DNA from: Warburgia ugandensis
Lineage: Eukaryota; Streptophyta; Magnoliopsida; Canellales; Canellaceae
Direction of reading: 5' to 3'
NCBI GenBank assembly: GCA_035236585.1
Contig: CP141132.1
Span: forward strand, 49,417,880-49,481,879
DNA length: 64,000 nucleotides
The notes beneath the pieces are model-generated. The model was given only the letters and a program-made list of their open reading frames with translations, ran no database searches and had not been told where the DNA came from. Shown in pieces: positions 34,331-47,300 of this stretch. A program made the translations under genes and the position numbers. Numbering within the stretch: position 1 is the first letter of the stretch; each line of letters starts with the position of its first letter.

Positions 34331-34369
34331 TCTCTCTCTCTCTCTCTCGCTCTCGCTCTCGCTCTCTTT
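34331..34369 (-). promoter_or_regulatory. (GA)n / CT-rich tract near the presumed transcription start of the thioesterase gene
   Basis: A CTCTCTCT run with CTCGCT variants on +, thus GA repeats in the gene's own strand, about 600 bp upstream of the ATG and just upstream of the presumed non-coding exon. GA/CT tracts around plant transcription starts are common and can bind BPC proteins. No TATA box was pinned down. Confidence 0.4.
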
Positions 34370-37300
34370 TGTATTTTGTTTTGTTCTGGGGTTTTATTCT
34401 TCTGGTCCTTGTTGTCTGCTGGCATATATGTGACTCATTTGATTGGGAAGAGGCCATATTTGACGAGTAAAAATCTAGGAATTCCAGGATCCAAAGATTT
34501 CAAGGACCAAAATATCACCAAAGCGTGTTCCTTATTTCAAAACTACCCACCGTGTTATACAAGTTCTATCCTCTTCAAAGAATAACCCAAAACTATAGGA
34601 GGAATGGTATCCCTCGCTTCCTTTCTTATGTCACTGGGTTTTGAATGTTGTAATAGCCGGTTAATAAAGTACCAAACAAAGGAAGTGCTATCATCGAAAT
34701 GGAATGTTGATATCATCACCCAAATAAAGGAAAAGGTAAAATGTAACTCCTATTCAGTTATAAAAAAGGGTATCATCTTTTGGAGCCCAAAAGGAAGTTC
34801 TCTACGTGGACAGATCCATTTTTATCTTCTTAATGAAACTTCCAAATTAAAGAATCATTTCATTCCTGTCATTTGAGATTTGAGGAAATGTACTATCATG
34901 ATTTCTTTTCCTTAGTAATATTTACTCAAGCCAGAATAAAAGCTAACATAGAAGAAAAGGAAAGGAGAAAGAAAATTGTTGTTATTAAAGTATAAAGCTT
35001 TTGATCATTCCCTGATCATGTCGGCTAATAATCATAGTTATGCATAATGTGTCAATCAATATGTGGGTAGTCTATTCTAATATGGAAAGTTATTTTCCTT
35101 CTATGACAATCTAATTGCCTCTAGCATCATAACATTATTTCATTATGTCTGAACTTATTTCATCATTTGTCTTAGCCATCAGAACTGGATCGCCATCACA
35201 TGCCGCATCTCACATATTCGATGGGGGTGCCACATCCCACTTATTACTATCATTTTCATCGTATGGAATAAAATTGTGCAAGTGACACATGTCATGCATG
35301 AGGTGATGACATTTAGCTAACATTGTCGTTTGGATCAACATGTGCCATCATAGTTGTCGTGATCCATTCTAAGCACTATGTTGCATTATATCTCGAGTCG
35401 ATGATGATCTTTCTACGATATTGATTCTTTATCATCATAGGTGTCCAGCAAAGGTGCAGAAGTATACTGAACTCGAGCATCTAGAATCCTAACAAATCAA
35501 AAGGATGAAAGATCACGGGCTTTGATGTCCAATGCTAAATTGAGGTCTCACATTCTCTTTGTAAGGATGCATTTTGACCCTCCTAACTAGAACTATGCAT
35601 CCTTGATTCATCTCAACAGGAGCAAGACTCAAGTCTCAATGTAGTTACTTTCTTTGGTATTATAGCTCGGACCTCTTTCCATTTTGGATGGGCTAAAGCT
35701 TTTTATATTCCTCAGACCATGATTTTATCTTTTTCTTGAGTAAGCTAGGCAACCTTGAATGTACTTAGCATCCCATAATGTAATTTACTTTTCCATTTCA
35801 ATCAAATTTCACTTTTTTTATCATGAAGAGGAAAGAAAAAGAGTTACAGCTGTAATATAACTTCCAAAATCCAATGGCGTCTTGATCATTTTTGCCAACA
35901 CATCTGATATTTAGCATATGTACGAAGAGAAAGGAGGAATCTTTTGCAAATTCGCCTTTTGCACAACTTATATGGTAGAGTGGTAGGTCATACCTTCAAA
36001 GCATTAAAGAAAGAAATAAATTAAAGAAGAGAAAGGTCATTTCCATCTATATGCATATGAAAAAATCATTAGTGGCTTTGGGCATCCAAGTAGTTTGTCA
36101 GTGCTTCTTGTCTTAAGGAGAATCATAAGTCACAAGAAATTCCCTTTCCTTAATTGTCCTTATATAAATAGACTTGGCATTGAAATAGCCAAAGAGAGGA
36201 TGAAGAGAATATGTTGTTTTCCTATATTTTTCTAATGACCAACAACAAATGTTGTTGCCACTATTTGTGCGTCTCACATTAGAACCTTAAAGTTGTGCTA
36301 CAAAAATATGGTTTAATGACATCTAGCTATTTAAAATTTGATGGATTTTTAAAGCAAATTTTAGAATCTAAATGGCATCCACACTTCCCTCTTGATAGCT
36401 ATGCTCCTCATTCTATCAATTGAGGATGGAGTGGGCAGATGGGAATTTAACATTGTCTGATTTTTTTATTTGTTTTTTTATTTGTTTTTTTATTTGTTTT
36501 TTTTAAATACAACTAAGAATTGTGTAGCAAACTATCTAGTAACATACTATCCTAATAATTCCTAAATTAACTTGAAGTCTTTCCATTGATGATAACATAT
36601 AAGCACTCAATGGCCCAGCGGCCAAAGAAAAAAAGTTGAGAATACTTGAGATCAAGGATAACCATAAATAGAGTAGGGAAGTCTTTCCCACATCCTTCAT
36701 ATACCAAACTACAAGATCAGACCTAGCCACACCTTTGATTTAGGCATAAGCACTTTAGGGTAAAATGTGTTGAATTATTTAAGAATCTTGATTAGTTCAT
36801 CATGAATTTAAAAGTTATTTGATTTAACAAATGCTTTTATATAATTTCATCTATTTTATGAAACCAAAAGCTTTAAGGAGATCAAGAAGATGTCTTATCA
36901 CTAGTTAATGAAGGAAAGTATTTGTCCTTACATCTTTAGGTACAATAATACAATAATGAAGTGTAACATGTACATGAGATGATGATTCTTTTAGTGGGAC
37001 CTCGTTGCCTCAGAGCTTGGATTTTGAGCTTGCAGCTTTAAGAATAGAAAACTTGGAATTTGAGTTTTAAGAAAGTGGGTTTCATCATAAAATTCCAGAG
37101 AAGCAATGTTGACAAGGTTTGATGGCTCATTCAAATATTTATATGTTTGTTAAAATTTAGGGATTTAGATATTATTATAGTAATACTTAAGCAAATGAAA
37201 TAGGTACAGTAATGAGAGGACACCATCTTGATTAACATAAGCATTTGTCCTAGCACATGGTACATGATGGTAGGCTATCTCTGAACTTGCAGAACCATGC

Positions 37301-39171
37301 CCACTTTGCACATGCACCATTTATTCGTCACCCTTGATCAAGTTACTAATATCATCTGAGAATAGTGAAAGCAAATATATTGTACACTTATGGAGCCCAT
37401 TAATGTATGATTTCATTTTAACTCCAAAAAGTGTCTATTCTCCTTGTTGAAAGGGTCTTCCAACATCAATGCAAAATGCAAGGTTGACCTATAATTCCTA
37501 CCATTAAATTTTTTATGGCTGTACTAAGACTTGTAAAGAGTTCCCCAAACTCCCCTTTCAAAGTATCTACTAGAACCTAGTAACTATGCCTATGCTCACC
37601 TCATCTGCTCCATTGATCTAGCAAGCTATTCTAAGAGTCCAAATCATTCTATAGGAGTTATTTGAATTTCTATTGTTCCTCTATTTTTGTATCCTTTTCA
37701 GCCAACTCCGGAAAGTCCAGGTATGCTGGTTTGGAGGGTATGGATGATCCAATCTGAAAGGGTATAAAACTTCAAATAAAGAAAATATGGTACAATGCTA
37801 CTTACACAATTAGGATTACTTGGTTAGGATTATATATAGTTTTCTCTTTGGGACAAGTGAAGAATTAAGAAAAACATTAGCACACTCTCACTCACACTCC
37901 AAAATCCAATCCCTGGCTAATGGGGAAAGCAATAACTTGAACTTATGAGCAAAGTGTTTTTCAAGTAGACGCAGAGTTTCTTGCAGTCAACTATGCAACA
38001 TCTATTTGTAGGCATTACAAATAATATAGAATTACAAGATCTAGGAAACTTCCTAATACATCAAAAATTTTCTAATAGTATACATATGCATACAACATTT
38101 GAGAATAACAAAAAAGAAAACTACTAATTATCATTTAACACCATCCACGATGCTTCCTAAAAGATTAACAGTACATCATGATGATTTCAAGAGGGGCCAT
38201 CAGGTTTGTCTAAGAGGTTACTAAGGAATGGTATAGAATTTGAGAAATGCCAGCTGAAGGCCTTTGAGAACCTAACCTATTCATGGGACTTCTTTGATTT
38301 GGATAGTTTTGGTGATTAGTGGTTCAAAATGTTTGCAAATTGGATAATTCAAGCATCTCAATTGCTACACTTTCAAGCGTAAGAAATAGACAGTTATAAA
38401 CTTTGTACCAGCAACTATCTAAATTTGACTTATAAAAATGCAATTTTTAGGATGTTAGAATCATTCCTTGTTTAAGATTTTGGCAAGATAATGCAAATAA
38501 TTGGATTTTGGTGGATTATAGTTTCCCAATGAAATATTAGTTTGGCATGATACCAGCCATGAGAATTAAGTAATAATGGTGTGCAAGTTTATTAATATGT
38601 AGTTTCACATATTTTCCTATGTGCACAAAAAAATGTGCTTCTTCTTTGATCAGGAAAGTACCTTTCTTAATAGTCAATCCTTACAAATACCAAACTTCTT
38701 AAAACCTCAAGAAGAAAAGGAAAGCTAATCCTTAATCAAGTTCATTACAAACCCCATGCTCATAGCCAATGTCTCATGGCTCACCCTCTAACAACACTCA
38801 ATAGCTCTAACCTTTTGACTTGGTCTTTCCATGAACTATATTGATAGTGGCATATTCCATGAAAGAGAGCATGTATTGATATACACATAATTATTACATT
38901 TAATATTCCTAGAAATTGTACTTTTAATCATAGAATCACTTAATTTATGATTCATTAGGGTTTATTTTGTATTTTGCAAGATTATAGAAGAATTGAGAAA
39001 AGTGCACATTTTTTATCATTTGAAGCCTAAAAAGGAAGTAGTCCATCATCTAAGAAATTCCTCTAATCCACATGTCAAAAGTCACATTGATGTTATGGTT
39101 ATTTGGTTAGATCAAGCTTAGATTGAAATGCATGGGTCAATCAATTTGGGATGAATTAGGTCAAATCCATA
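34370..39171. other. Intergenic region, no gene recognised
   Basis: AT-rich with short frames only. An 11-bp minisatellite occurs at 36,460-36,503. I looked for polymerase, integrase, transposase and exon-like strings and found none I could support. Confidence 0.5.
36460..36503. repeat. (TTTTTTATTTG)n minisatellite
   Basis: About three and a half tandem copies of an 11-mer, nearly perfect. Confidence 0.85.
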
Positions 39172-41121
39172 TGTGACAACCCGGGTTTTCCCATGCATTT
39201 TTAAATGCAATATCTAATTCCTAAGGCAGGATGCATCCCTATTTGAAAACCATGCAATGTAGTGAAAAATCTTTAGTTTTAAACTCATTTTTGAAAACCC
39301 CAAGTGTCATTTGCTTTCACAACAACCAAAGTAGTTCTTGGAAAACTTCAGAAATCATAAATGTTTTCCCAAGTCTATCCAGTCACAGCTCACAGCCCAA
39401 CTATAAATAAATACAAATACATGTCCAAAGGGTAGAGTGTTTACTTACATGTATGATTGTCTCCTTTTGATCTACTTGTTCGTAGCACTAACATAGGCGT
39501 CCTCTACTCGTGGATGGAACTATCCTGAAAAATGTTAAGGATAGGGTGAGTATATACTATACTCAGTAGGAGTCTATCACTACTAGTTTTGCAATGCATG
39601 CTATATTTAAAATCATATGCTCTTCAAACATGTGCATGTTTGAACAATCATGTTCAATATCGATATTAAAAACCACTGTCAAATTGAAATACTGATGACT
39701 TAAAGAATAGCATAATCCAAGTCGAAAGTATCATATATATCATAAACATAATGATATGCATAAGATGCTCCACTGAATCCAACTCATGGATATATGGTAT
39801 GGTCGACCAACCTCATGTCATGCTATATGCAATGCAAGTAAATCCTCAAACCATAGGGCCCAACTATGCCCACGACCTCGCCGCCGTGTGGTCCCCGGGT
39901 ACCTAGGGACACAGCGTCATAGCCTCCACGGGGCACATGACATATCGACCCAGTGCCGTGACACCAGTGGTAGCCCCCTGTACCACATGCAGTCGTGTGA
40001 CGACCCGGGTTTTTCCATGCATTTTTAAATGCAATATCTAATTCCTAAGGCGGGATGCATCCCTATTTGAAAAACCATTTTATGAAAACCATGCAATGCA
40101 TCGGAAAATCTTTAGTTTTAAACTCGTTTTAAAAACCCCGAGTGTCATTTGCTTTTACAACAATCAAAGTAGTTTTTGAAAAACTTCAGAAATCATAAAT
40201 GTTTTTCCCTAAGTCTATCCAGTCACAGCACACAGCCCAACTGTAAATAAATACAAATACATGTCCAAAGGGTAGAGAGTTTACTCACATGTATAGTTGT
40301 CTCCTTTGTTTATTCACTTGCTTGTAGCACTAACATCTCCTGAGACGTCTTCTATTTGTGGGTGGAACTATCCTGAAAAATGTTAAGGATAGGGTAAGTA
40401 TATACTCTATCACTACTAGTTTTGCAATGCATGCTATGTTTAAAATCATATGCTCTTAAAACATGTGCATATTCGAACAATCATGTTCAAGATCGATATT
40501 AAAAACCACTGTCAAATCGGAATACTGACGACTTAAAGAATAGCATAATCCAAGTCGAAAGTATCATATATCATAAACATAATGATATGCATAAGATGCT
40601 CCATTGAATCCAACTCATGGATATATGGTATGGTCGACCAACCTCATGTCATGCCATATGCAATGTAAGTAAATGCTCAAACCATAGGGTCCAAACTATG
40701 CCCACGACCTCGCCGCTGTGTGGTCCCTAGGTACGTGAGGACACTTGGTCATAGCCTCACCGGGGCATATGACATGTCGACCCAGTACCGTGACACTAGT
40801 GGTAGCCCCCTGTACCACATGCAGTCGACGTAGGGACGTTGCCCTTTTTGGGCATGGTACCCATCCACCTAATAGTGGTAGAGGCTGGAGGCCAACCCAA
40901 ACCTCTCGGCATAGTGCCCACGAGCTTATCAGCCCAAATCATATCAGATCAAACAAGCAAAAATCCTTTTTCCAAAACCTGTCCTCTTTGAGTCCCTCAC
41001 AACTGCCTAGCCCTCACAACTGCCTACCCAGTGTCTTTTGGGCACTCCAGCGTCTTTTGGTAACCCTAGAGGACATGCAATCTTTTAAAAACTCAATGCT
41101 CACAAATCATGCAATATATGC

Positions 41122-41220
41122 ATTTGTTTGCAAAACATATCTATGTATATGCAATTATTTGCAAAACATATCTATGCATAATGTTTATGCTATTATTTGC
41201 AAAACATATCTATGCATAAA
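41122..41220. repeat. Short direct repeats in the LTR
   Basis: TTTGCAAAACATATCTATG occurs three times, starting at about 41,127, 41,158 and 41,196, with AT-rich spacers. Confidence 0.8.
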
Positions 41221-41599
41221 GCATTTATCATATGTATGCTGAATTAAGTCATGCTAAACAAGTTATATAATTTATACTTAAAACATGCATAAAACAATCA
41301 TGGCTCTTTTAAAAAGTCTAGTAGCGATAGAGCACCTACCTCAAAGTCTCCTGGAGTCATGTCCTTTAGCACTCAACTCGTCCCTGGTTCTCATTTATAA
41401 ACTCCTGGGTATGAATGGATACAAGGAGTCCTTATTAATTTTAATCTATTTAGACATTAGACCTCTAAATCTGCTGTTTAGGGTCAATGGTCCTTGCCTA
41501 ATTCATTGCCATGCTAGATCCTATGACATGGATCTACTTTCCAATAGTTAAACTCTGTAATTTATCCTTTAATCCTAATTTTTAAAGCCTCATTGGGTC

Positions 41600-41980
41600 T
41601 GCGTGTCCCAGTTCCCAGGACACTCATGCATCCTGGTTGGACCGCTACCGCCCCATGTGCGCGCGCACCTAAAGGCCGTGCCAGGGACCGCGTTTTGCAA
41701 GCGCACATGCATGCTCAAGCGATGCGCTATGACGTGCATCCTGGATGGCATCGCACGGACGCACCTTTGGTGTAACATGGCACGTCTCAGCTCCCAGGGC
41801 ACCTCGTGCATCTTAGTCGAGCTAGGACCCATGCCCCATGTCACGCGCGCACCCGAAGGCTGCACCTGGGATAGTGTATGCACTATCGTACGCCCAGAAC
41901 CCATCCCAGGGACCCTGTCCCAGGCGTACGTGGAGCATGTCATCCTTGGGACGCCTTGTTCATGCAGGGCCAGATGAAAA
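41600..41980. repeat. GC-rich block of two diverged ~178-bp units in the LTR
   Basis: A run of clearly higher GC than its surroundings. GTCCCAGTTCCCAGGACACTC near 41,607 and GTCTCAGCTCCCAGGGCACCTC near 41,785 open two similar units. Each later has CCCCATGTG/CCCCATGTC, GCGCGCACC-AAGGC and CATGCA-type strings. This composition explains the overlapping open frames on both strands here. Confidence 0.65.
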
Positions 41981-42771
41981 TGGCTTGGGACCTTTTTTAG
42001 CCAGGAAGACCGGCTGGAAAACCTGCTGGAAACACTAGATCCATCATGATTCTAGCTTGAAAGGTGGAAGAACCAAAGAGAGAGGGAAAGCCGACTTACC
42101 TAGGTAGCCTTGGAGTGCCTATTGCTGGTGGTAGAACCCTCGTTCTAGTTCTGAAACCCTCTGTCGCCGAAAAACTCAATGGAGGTAACAACCCCATTGC
42201 CAAGACTAGAAAAAGAGAAGAGAAGAGAGGGGAATGGGGAGAATGGCAGGCCTGACTTGGGTCTGGCCATTGCTAAAAAATGCATGAATACTGGGTTGAG
42301 ATGGGTTTCTAGTTTTTGCTGGAAACCCCAGTCCCAAAATCACCAAAAAATCGTGTTTTTGGAGAGGGGGAGATAGGGTATTTATAGAGGGAAGAAGGCG
42401 GTGTCACCATTTCCCCTGTGTTTTCTGGAAAAATCATGAAAGGAGGGTTTCTGGAGAAATCTGGAGATGGAAGACGATAGGGGGTGCCGTTATCAAAACG
42501 GCCCCTTGCGTTTTTCGTTCTTTTTCGTTTTTTATTTAAATTACAGAACTGCCCCTGATCTTTAAACGGCCGTAACTTCTTCATACGAACTCCGTTTTTG
42601 GCGTTCTTTGAGGCGTTGGATTTCATTTTTCAAGTAGAATCTAATGGTACCAAGTTTCCTCACAAATTCCTTCATTTAATATTTTAAATAAAGTAAAACT
42701 TTTAACACAGTTTATTTCCCATAGAATGTCCAATTTTTGTTAAAAATAGCGTAAATTGTTCGGGCATTACA

Positions 42772-45700
42772 CCAAAAGCAATAATCCAAGTTCCAATATT
42801 TTCTCAAGTATGAAAGATGTTGGTATCATTCTAGGATGTTACAAAGATATCCACACAGTTTTCTCCCTATACACTTGTGCATGTGGGTTCCACACTCTTT
42901 TACATTCTTATATACATAAAGGGCCCACCAATTGTAACTAATTTAAAGTAGGGAGTGTCATGATAGAAGCAGCTATGAAAGTTGGATGGTTGGATGAGAA
43001 TTGGAGCTTTCATTGGATGGTCTCCTAAATGGAAACCAAGATAAGTTTAAAACATGTTGGATCTAAAGGGAGCAAGTTGAGTCATGTTGAAACAGATTGG
43101 CTTGGAGCTATTATTTTTTTACTTAAGAAAGTGGGATGTTGAAGTTTCCTGATTCAATTAGGAAACTCCAACGTATTTAGTTGTTGACCTATGTATTGCT
43201 TAGAGAGAAATGATTGAAGAATGGATTAGAATAACATGTTTCTAAAACTATTTAATAGTATGGAATCCATGCTAGAAAGAATTGGAATTGGATGTGTTAA
43301 GTCATTTGCGATGGCTTCTAAATTGGGAAGAACACATCTTGAACATCTGTAAATACAAGTGAGTCATACAACATACAAGACAGAAAAAAGAAGAAGAAGA
43401 AGCAAGTTTGCTACGGTTTTCCATAGTTTGAAGATAAGAGAGCATTGGGTTTTTAAAGTTTCCAAGAAGAAGATGCCTATAGAACCTCTACTATAGTTTC
43501 ATTTGTAGACATAGATAGAGAAAGAAAACAATGATTTTCTAGAGGCCACAGAAGAAAAAAGAGATAGAAAGACATCTACTTCAAGGGGATTTCTTAAGAG
43601 CTCTTCAACATGAAATACAAGAGTTGTTCAAGGAAGAAAAAGAGATGTTGTTGGGTTGTCAATGTTAGCTTCATCCTCGAGTTTTCAAAGCCAAGAAACC
43701 TACTAGGATTCTACATAAGAAGCAAAGAAGTCCTTATGTATTAACAAGGAAAGAAGACCTTCACTTACTGTTTTTTCCTATTTTTTGTTATCTTTTCTTC
43801 CATTTTTCCTTGATCCAAATCTTCATTAAGATTCTCCTCTACCTTAAGAGTAAGTCTACATCGTTTCCCAGTGAGAATTCAAGAAAAAAAATCATTATAA
43901 TTTATTAACAATTAGTAGCAATGCCTATATGTATATGTAGTAACATGGTATTTTGTGATTAAATATCTCAAAATTTGTTTGTTTTCTTCGAATTTGGTTG
44001 ATTCCATTGGATTCATATATATATCTAGTTGTGTTAGAAACAAAGTTTCACTGCAAAATTCCATTGGGAAGTGGTCAAAATCATCAAACCAAAGAAGTGT
44101 GCTTGAACATAGATTTCACTAGTTAAACAGGGAATTTTCTCAAAACTTTGAATTGCTAGTGTCACTCTCTAGTTTTACAAGCATACTTTACTTCTCCATT
44201 AATGTGCATTTTTTTGGAGAATTTATGGGTCTTCATTAAAATTGTTTGTAATCTTGATTCCAATATTAAGTTTCAGTTTATAGGTTAGTTTAGAATCTTG
44301 TGGTTGCAAAATTTTCCTTTTTTATCGTTGCTAATGTCACTCACCTATTACTATTTCACTATTGTCTTGCTTTGTTTTTTTATTTCATGGATGATATACT
44401 TGGTTTGGGGAAAATCCTACGGTATTGATGAATTATACATCGAGATCCTAGGCAATCATTCTGATCTAGAAAAGTTTATGCTTTCTTTTTGTTTTCTTAG
44501 TATTTAGTGATGGTTTTAGATCAAATTTTTAAGTGTATTTTATGTTTAGCATGCGTAGCTAGATCATTCATCTAGGGTTAGGATGAAACCACATTAAGCC
44601 TTTATTTTTACTAATGTATAACTAATTAATTGATTCAGGACTTTTAAATATCAATTTTTAAGGTATGTTACATAATTTAGATACATAGTTAGTACTCTTT
44701 TCATGGGAATTATGATGTATTTTCCATAGTTTAGAGGCTAATCTATGATTAAATAATAATTGGTATAATTTTTAGATGGTTTGAGATTTGAAAATACAAG
44801 CTATGAATCTATACTAATTAGCTCGCATATCATTTGAATTGAGAAAATATAAGAATTTAAAATTTTAACAGGCACGTCTTCTGTGTTGGTATTCCATTGT
44901 TGTTATACTAACATGTATTGAACTATATCAATGATTCTTAAATATGAATGCTTAATTATTAATGTGGTGGATTCCAAAACCCTAAATTGTTATAATTAGG
45001 GTAATTTGTCCTTTTTAGAGCAATTAGTAGTTAATTATATCTTGTGAATTATTTCTCATTACTTACCTAGGTTAGAATAATTTGAGTTAGATTCTGATTG
45101 AAATTCTAAATCTCAAATTGAGTTATTGTGGGATCTACTTGTACTAGCACATCTATATGTCAATAGATTCATGTGCTTGTAGTAATTTTAAAACAAGAAC
45201 AAGTTTTAAGCTCAATTAATAAGGACTCACTATGAAATTTTAACTGAAACTAGGTTAGATTATTTTACCACTAGTTATAGTTTAGAAATTACATTAATTA
45301 GATCTTAGGCATTTTTAGGTGCACCTCTCATATTCATATATAATGATGATTGTTGCATTTGCTCCTAGTTCTTCTCATTAATTGGTAGTCATTATTCTTT
45401 TTGTTTTTTCAGGAATTTAGCTAAGGATTTGGAGGAAGTGCTTAAATTAGGATAATTTTTATTATTATTGTTTTGATGGAATTTTAGTGAGGTCACATTG
45501 TAATTTCAATTTTAGATTACATTTCAATTCAAAAAGAGTTGTAATAACATTAGTCAAAGGTGAACTATCTAACTTAGAAGTGGAGGTGGTTTGTACATGG
45601 ATTTACCCTTGTACGAGAAGAATTTTATCTAGGTCCCACCGCAAGCCCTATTTAAACTTCTTACTTTTGTTTAATTTAGGTTTGCATTGTTAACTTAGAT

Positions 45701-45809
45701 TTACAAATTTGAATAGTAGTATGAGTCATATAAATTCTATTCATCTTACTTGTTGCATACTTTTTAGGTTGTTGTATTAGAATCACCTACTTAACAAAAG
45801 ATAGCCTAA
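42772..45809. other. AT-rich LTR-retrotransposon-like sequence, family unclear
   Basis: Around 45,129-45,200 the sequence GTGGGATCTACTTGT...CAATAGATTCATGTGCTTGTAG resembles the LTR 3' ends at 52,407-52,477 and 54,340-54,411, so part of this stretch may be an LTR of the same superfamily, possibly the 5' LTR of the Athila/Tat-like element whose gag starts near 48.0 kb. No coding region and no clear left border were found. Confidence 0.4.
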
Positions 45810-46432
45810 TGTCATGGGCTATGACCAAGGCCTACATACTCCAAAGAGGGCCTATTTAGCTTGTGGATGTAACTTGAGGGACTTTGGTCCATTGTTGAAG
45901 ATCCATGAACTAAGCCTGAATTTAGAAGACCTAGTTTCTGGAAGAGTCTTTGCAAATATTTAAGAAGAGGTGAACTTAAATATTTATACAATGACTTCTA
46001 GAGACAGAATTCTAGAATGGTTCTGAACCATTAGATGGTTGACACTTGTAATAATTTTAGCATCCATTGGGGAGCTCCATGGAGGAGAGCCAGTATAAAT
46101 AGGGGTTAGCTCTTCATTTGTAATCAGACAATTCCATTGAGTTTAAGTAAGGGATACCAGGTTCTTTTTGAGTAAGTCTCATTTTTGAGTTCTCTCATTG
46201 CTCTAATAGGTGATTGAGTGTAGCTTTAGCAAGCGAGAGTGAGAGTGGAAGGCTGATCTATTATATTGTTCAATACGGTCACGGATAATATTCCTAATTT
46301 TGTCAGCTCAAAGGGTTACCATTAGTCTTTCTTAATTCTTTTTCCAAAGAAAAAAAAGAGTTGTGTTTCGTAAAGGAGTTGTGCATAAGTCCCTCACATG
46401 TTTAGCAAAGGTGAAATTGTGACCTCGTGATA
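45810..46432 (+). repeat. 5' LTR of the small LTR element
   Basis: About 620 bp against 480 bp for the partner. The extra length is mainly around 46,215-46,370 (from GTGATTGAGTG to the A-rich run), present only here. A weak initiator-tRNA-like primer site (GGGGTATTAGAA) follows at about 46,434. Confidence 0.75.
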
Positions 46433-46625
46433 AGGGGTATTAGAATAGGTTGAAGTGGGGGTTGCTTATCGAGTATTTGGAAAATCTCGTGGCAACATCA
46501 TGACAAGTGAGTCAGGAGTGATCAACATGGAAATAGAGGTTCAACAAAAGTTAAGAAAGGAGAAGTCTAAAGACCCATCATGGAAGTTGGCTTTGGGTGC
46601 TCGACTTTATACTTTGGATGCTTGA

Positions 46626-47126
46626 TTGGGTAACTTCGAACAAACTTTGTCTAATTGTTTGAACAAATCTAATGCATTCATAGATGCCTTGCAAAGCCTC
46701 AAAGACAACATGCAAAGTATGGCTGAAGTGTCTAAGGTTATGGATATTGAGACCAATGAAAGAGTGGAGTGTATGTCTAATTGCTTTGAGTCCATGAAAG
46801 GCGATATGACTAGTCTACATAAGGAAGTGGCTTGGTTGGAGGATATGAAACTAGTAAGGGAATCCCCATCAAGTGTGGAGATGGAACAGCTAGGCTTACC
46901 ACACTTAGGTGCTATAAGGTTTCTTAGTTCTGATGAGTCCCAGGAGAAAATGATGATTAACAAGGGTACTCACACAATTATTAGCACAAAGGGGAGTGTA
47001 CCGCAACGGGAGAACTCTAGGAGGAATAAGATCAAGCAGAGTAATTCAGGTAGCATCGAGGCTCATAAATGTCACACTGAGATACAGAAGGCACAACAAC
47101 AAATGATAACCATGCAGGGCTCCTGA
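46626..47126 (+). CDS. Gag-like open reading frame of the small LTR element
   Basis: 166-codon frame between the LTRs. The first half (about residues 5-75) is a predicted coiled coil by its heptad-like Leu/Ile/Met/Val spacing (LNKSNAFIDALQSLKDNMQ, then MTSLHKEVAWLEDMK), as seen in N-terminal gag regions of plant non-autonomous LTR elements. The second half is basic and low-complexity. There is no zinc knuckle, protease or reverse transcriptase. The ATG follows an in-frame stop at 46,623-46,625. Whether it was ever translated is unknown. Confidence 0.5.
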   Translation: MGNFEQTLSNCLNKSNAFIDALQSLKDNMQSMAEVSKVMDIETNERVECMSNCFESMKGDMTSLHKEVAWLEDMKLVRESPSSVEMEQLGLPHLGAIRFLSSDESQEKMMINKGTHTIISTKGSVPQRENSRRNKIKQSNSGSIEAHKCHTEIQKAQQQMITMQGS

Positions 47127-47300
47127 CAAGGAGAGTTCCCTCGGAGCTCAACAATGGCAGGGTGCCAATGTGCAAGGGGAAGAAAGAGGTAAGGCATCTC
47201 ATAGGATCGCAAAGTAACATGGGACATGCCAAAGGTTGAAGTTCACGACATTGATGGAGATATGTTGACAAGGGTGTTGACATTATAAGGTGGGGGAGAA

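Larger units (their letters stand above)
39172..42771. mobile_element. Complex solo-LTR-like block: partial plus full LTR in tandem
   Basis: TGTGACAACCCGGGTTTTCC starts at 39,172 and a near copy, TGTGACGACCCGGGTTTTTC, at 39,996. The first 824 bp (39,172-39,995) and the matching part of the second copy (39,996 to about 40,830) are alike throughout, including a C-rich part with GACCTCGCCGC and TGTACCACATGCAGTCG. Only the second copy continues, ending TTCGGGCATTACA at 42,771. The full unit is thus about 2,776 bp with TG...CA ends. Flanks CCATA and CCAAA are a possible 5-bp duplication with one mismatch. The TGTGACGACCC start suits a Ty3/gypsy LTR. No internal coding region accompanies it. Confidence 0.7.

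Noticed and set aside
40745..41242. 165-codon + strand frame
   Set aside because: Lies inside the LTR, crosses short direct repeats that translate as repeated low-complexity text, and has no recognisable domain.
41603..41977. 124-codon frames on both strands in the GC-rich block
   Set aside because: High GC lowers stop frequency; the frames overlap on both strands in an LTR and show no domain.
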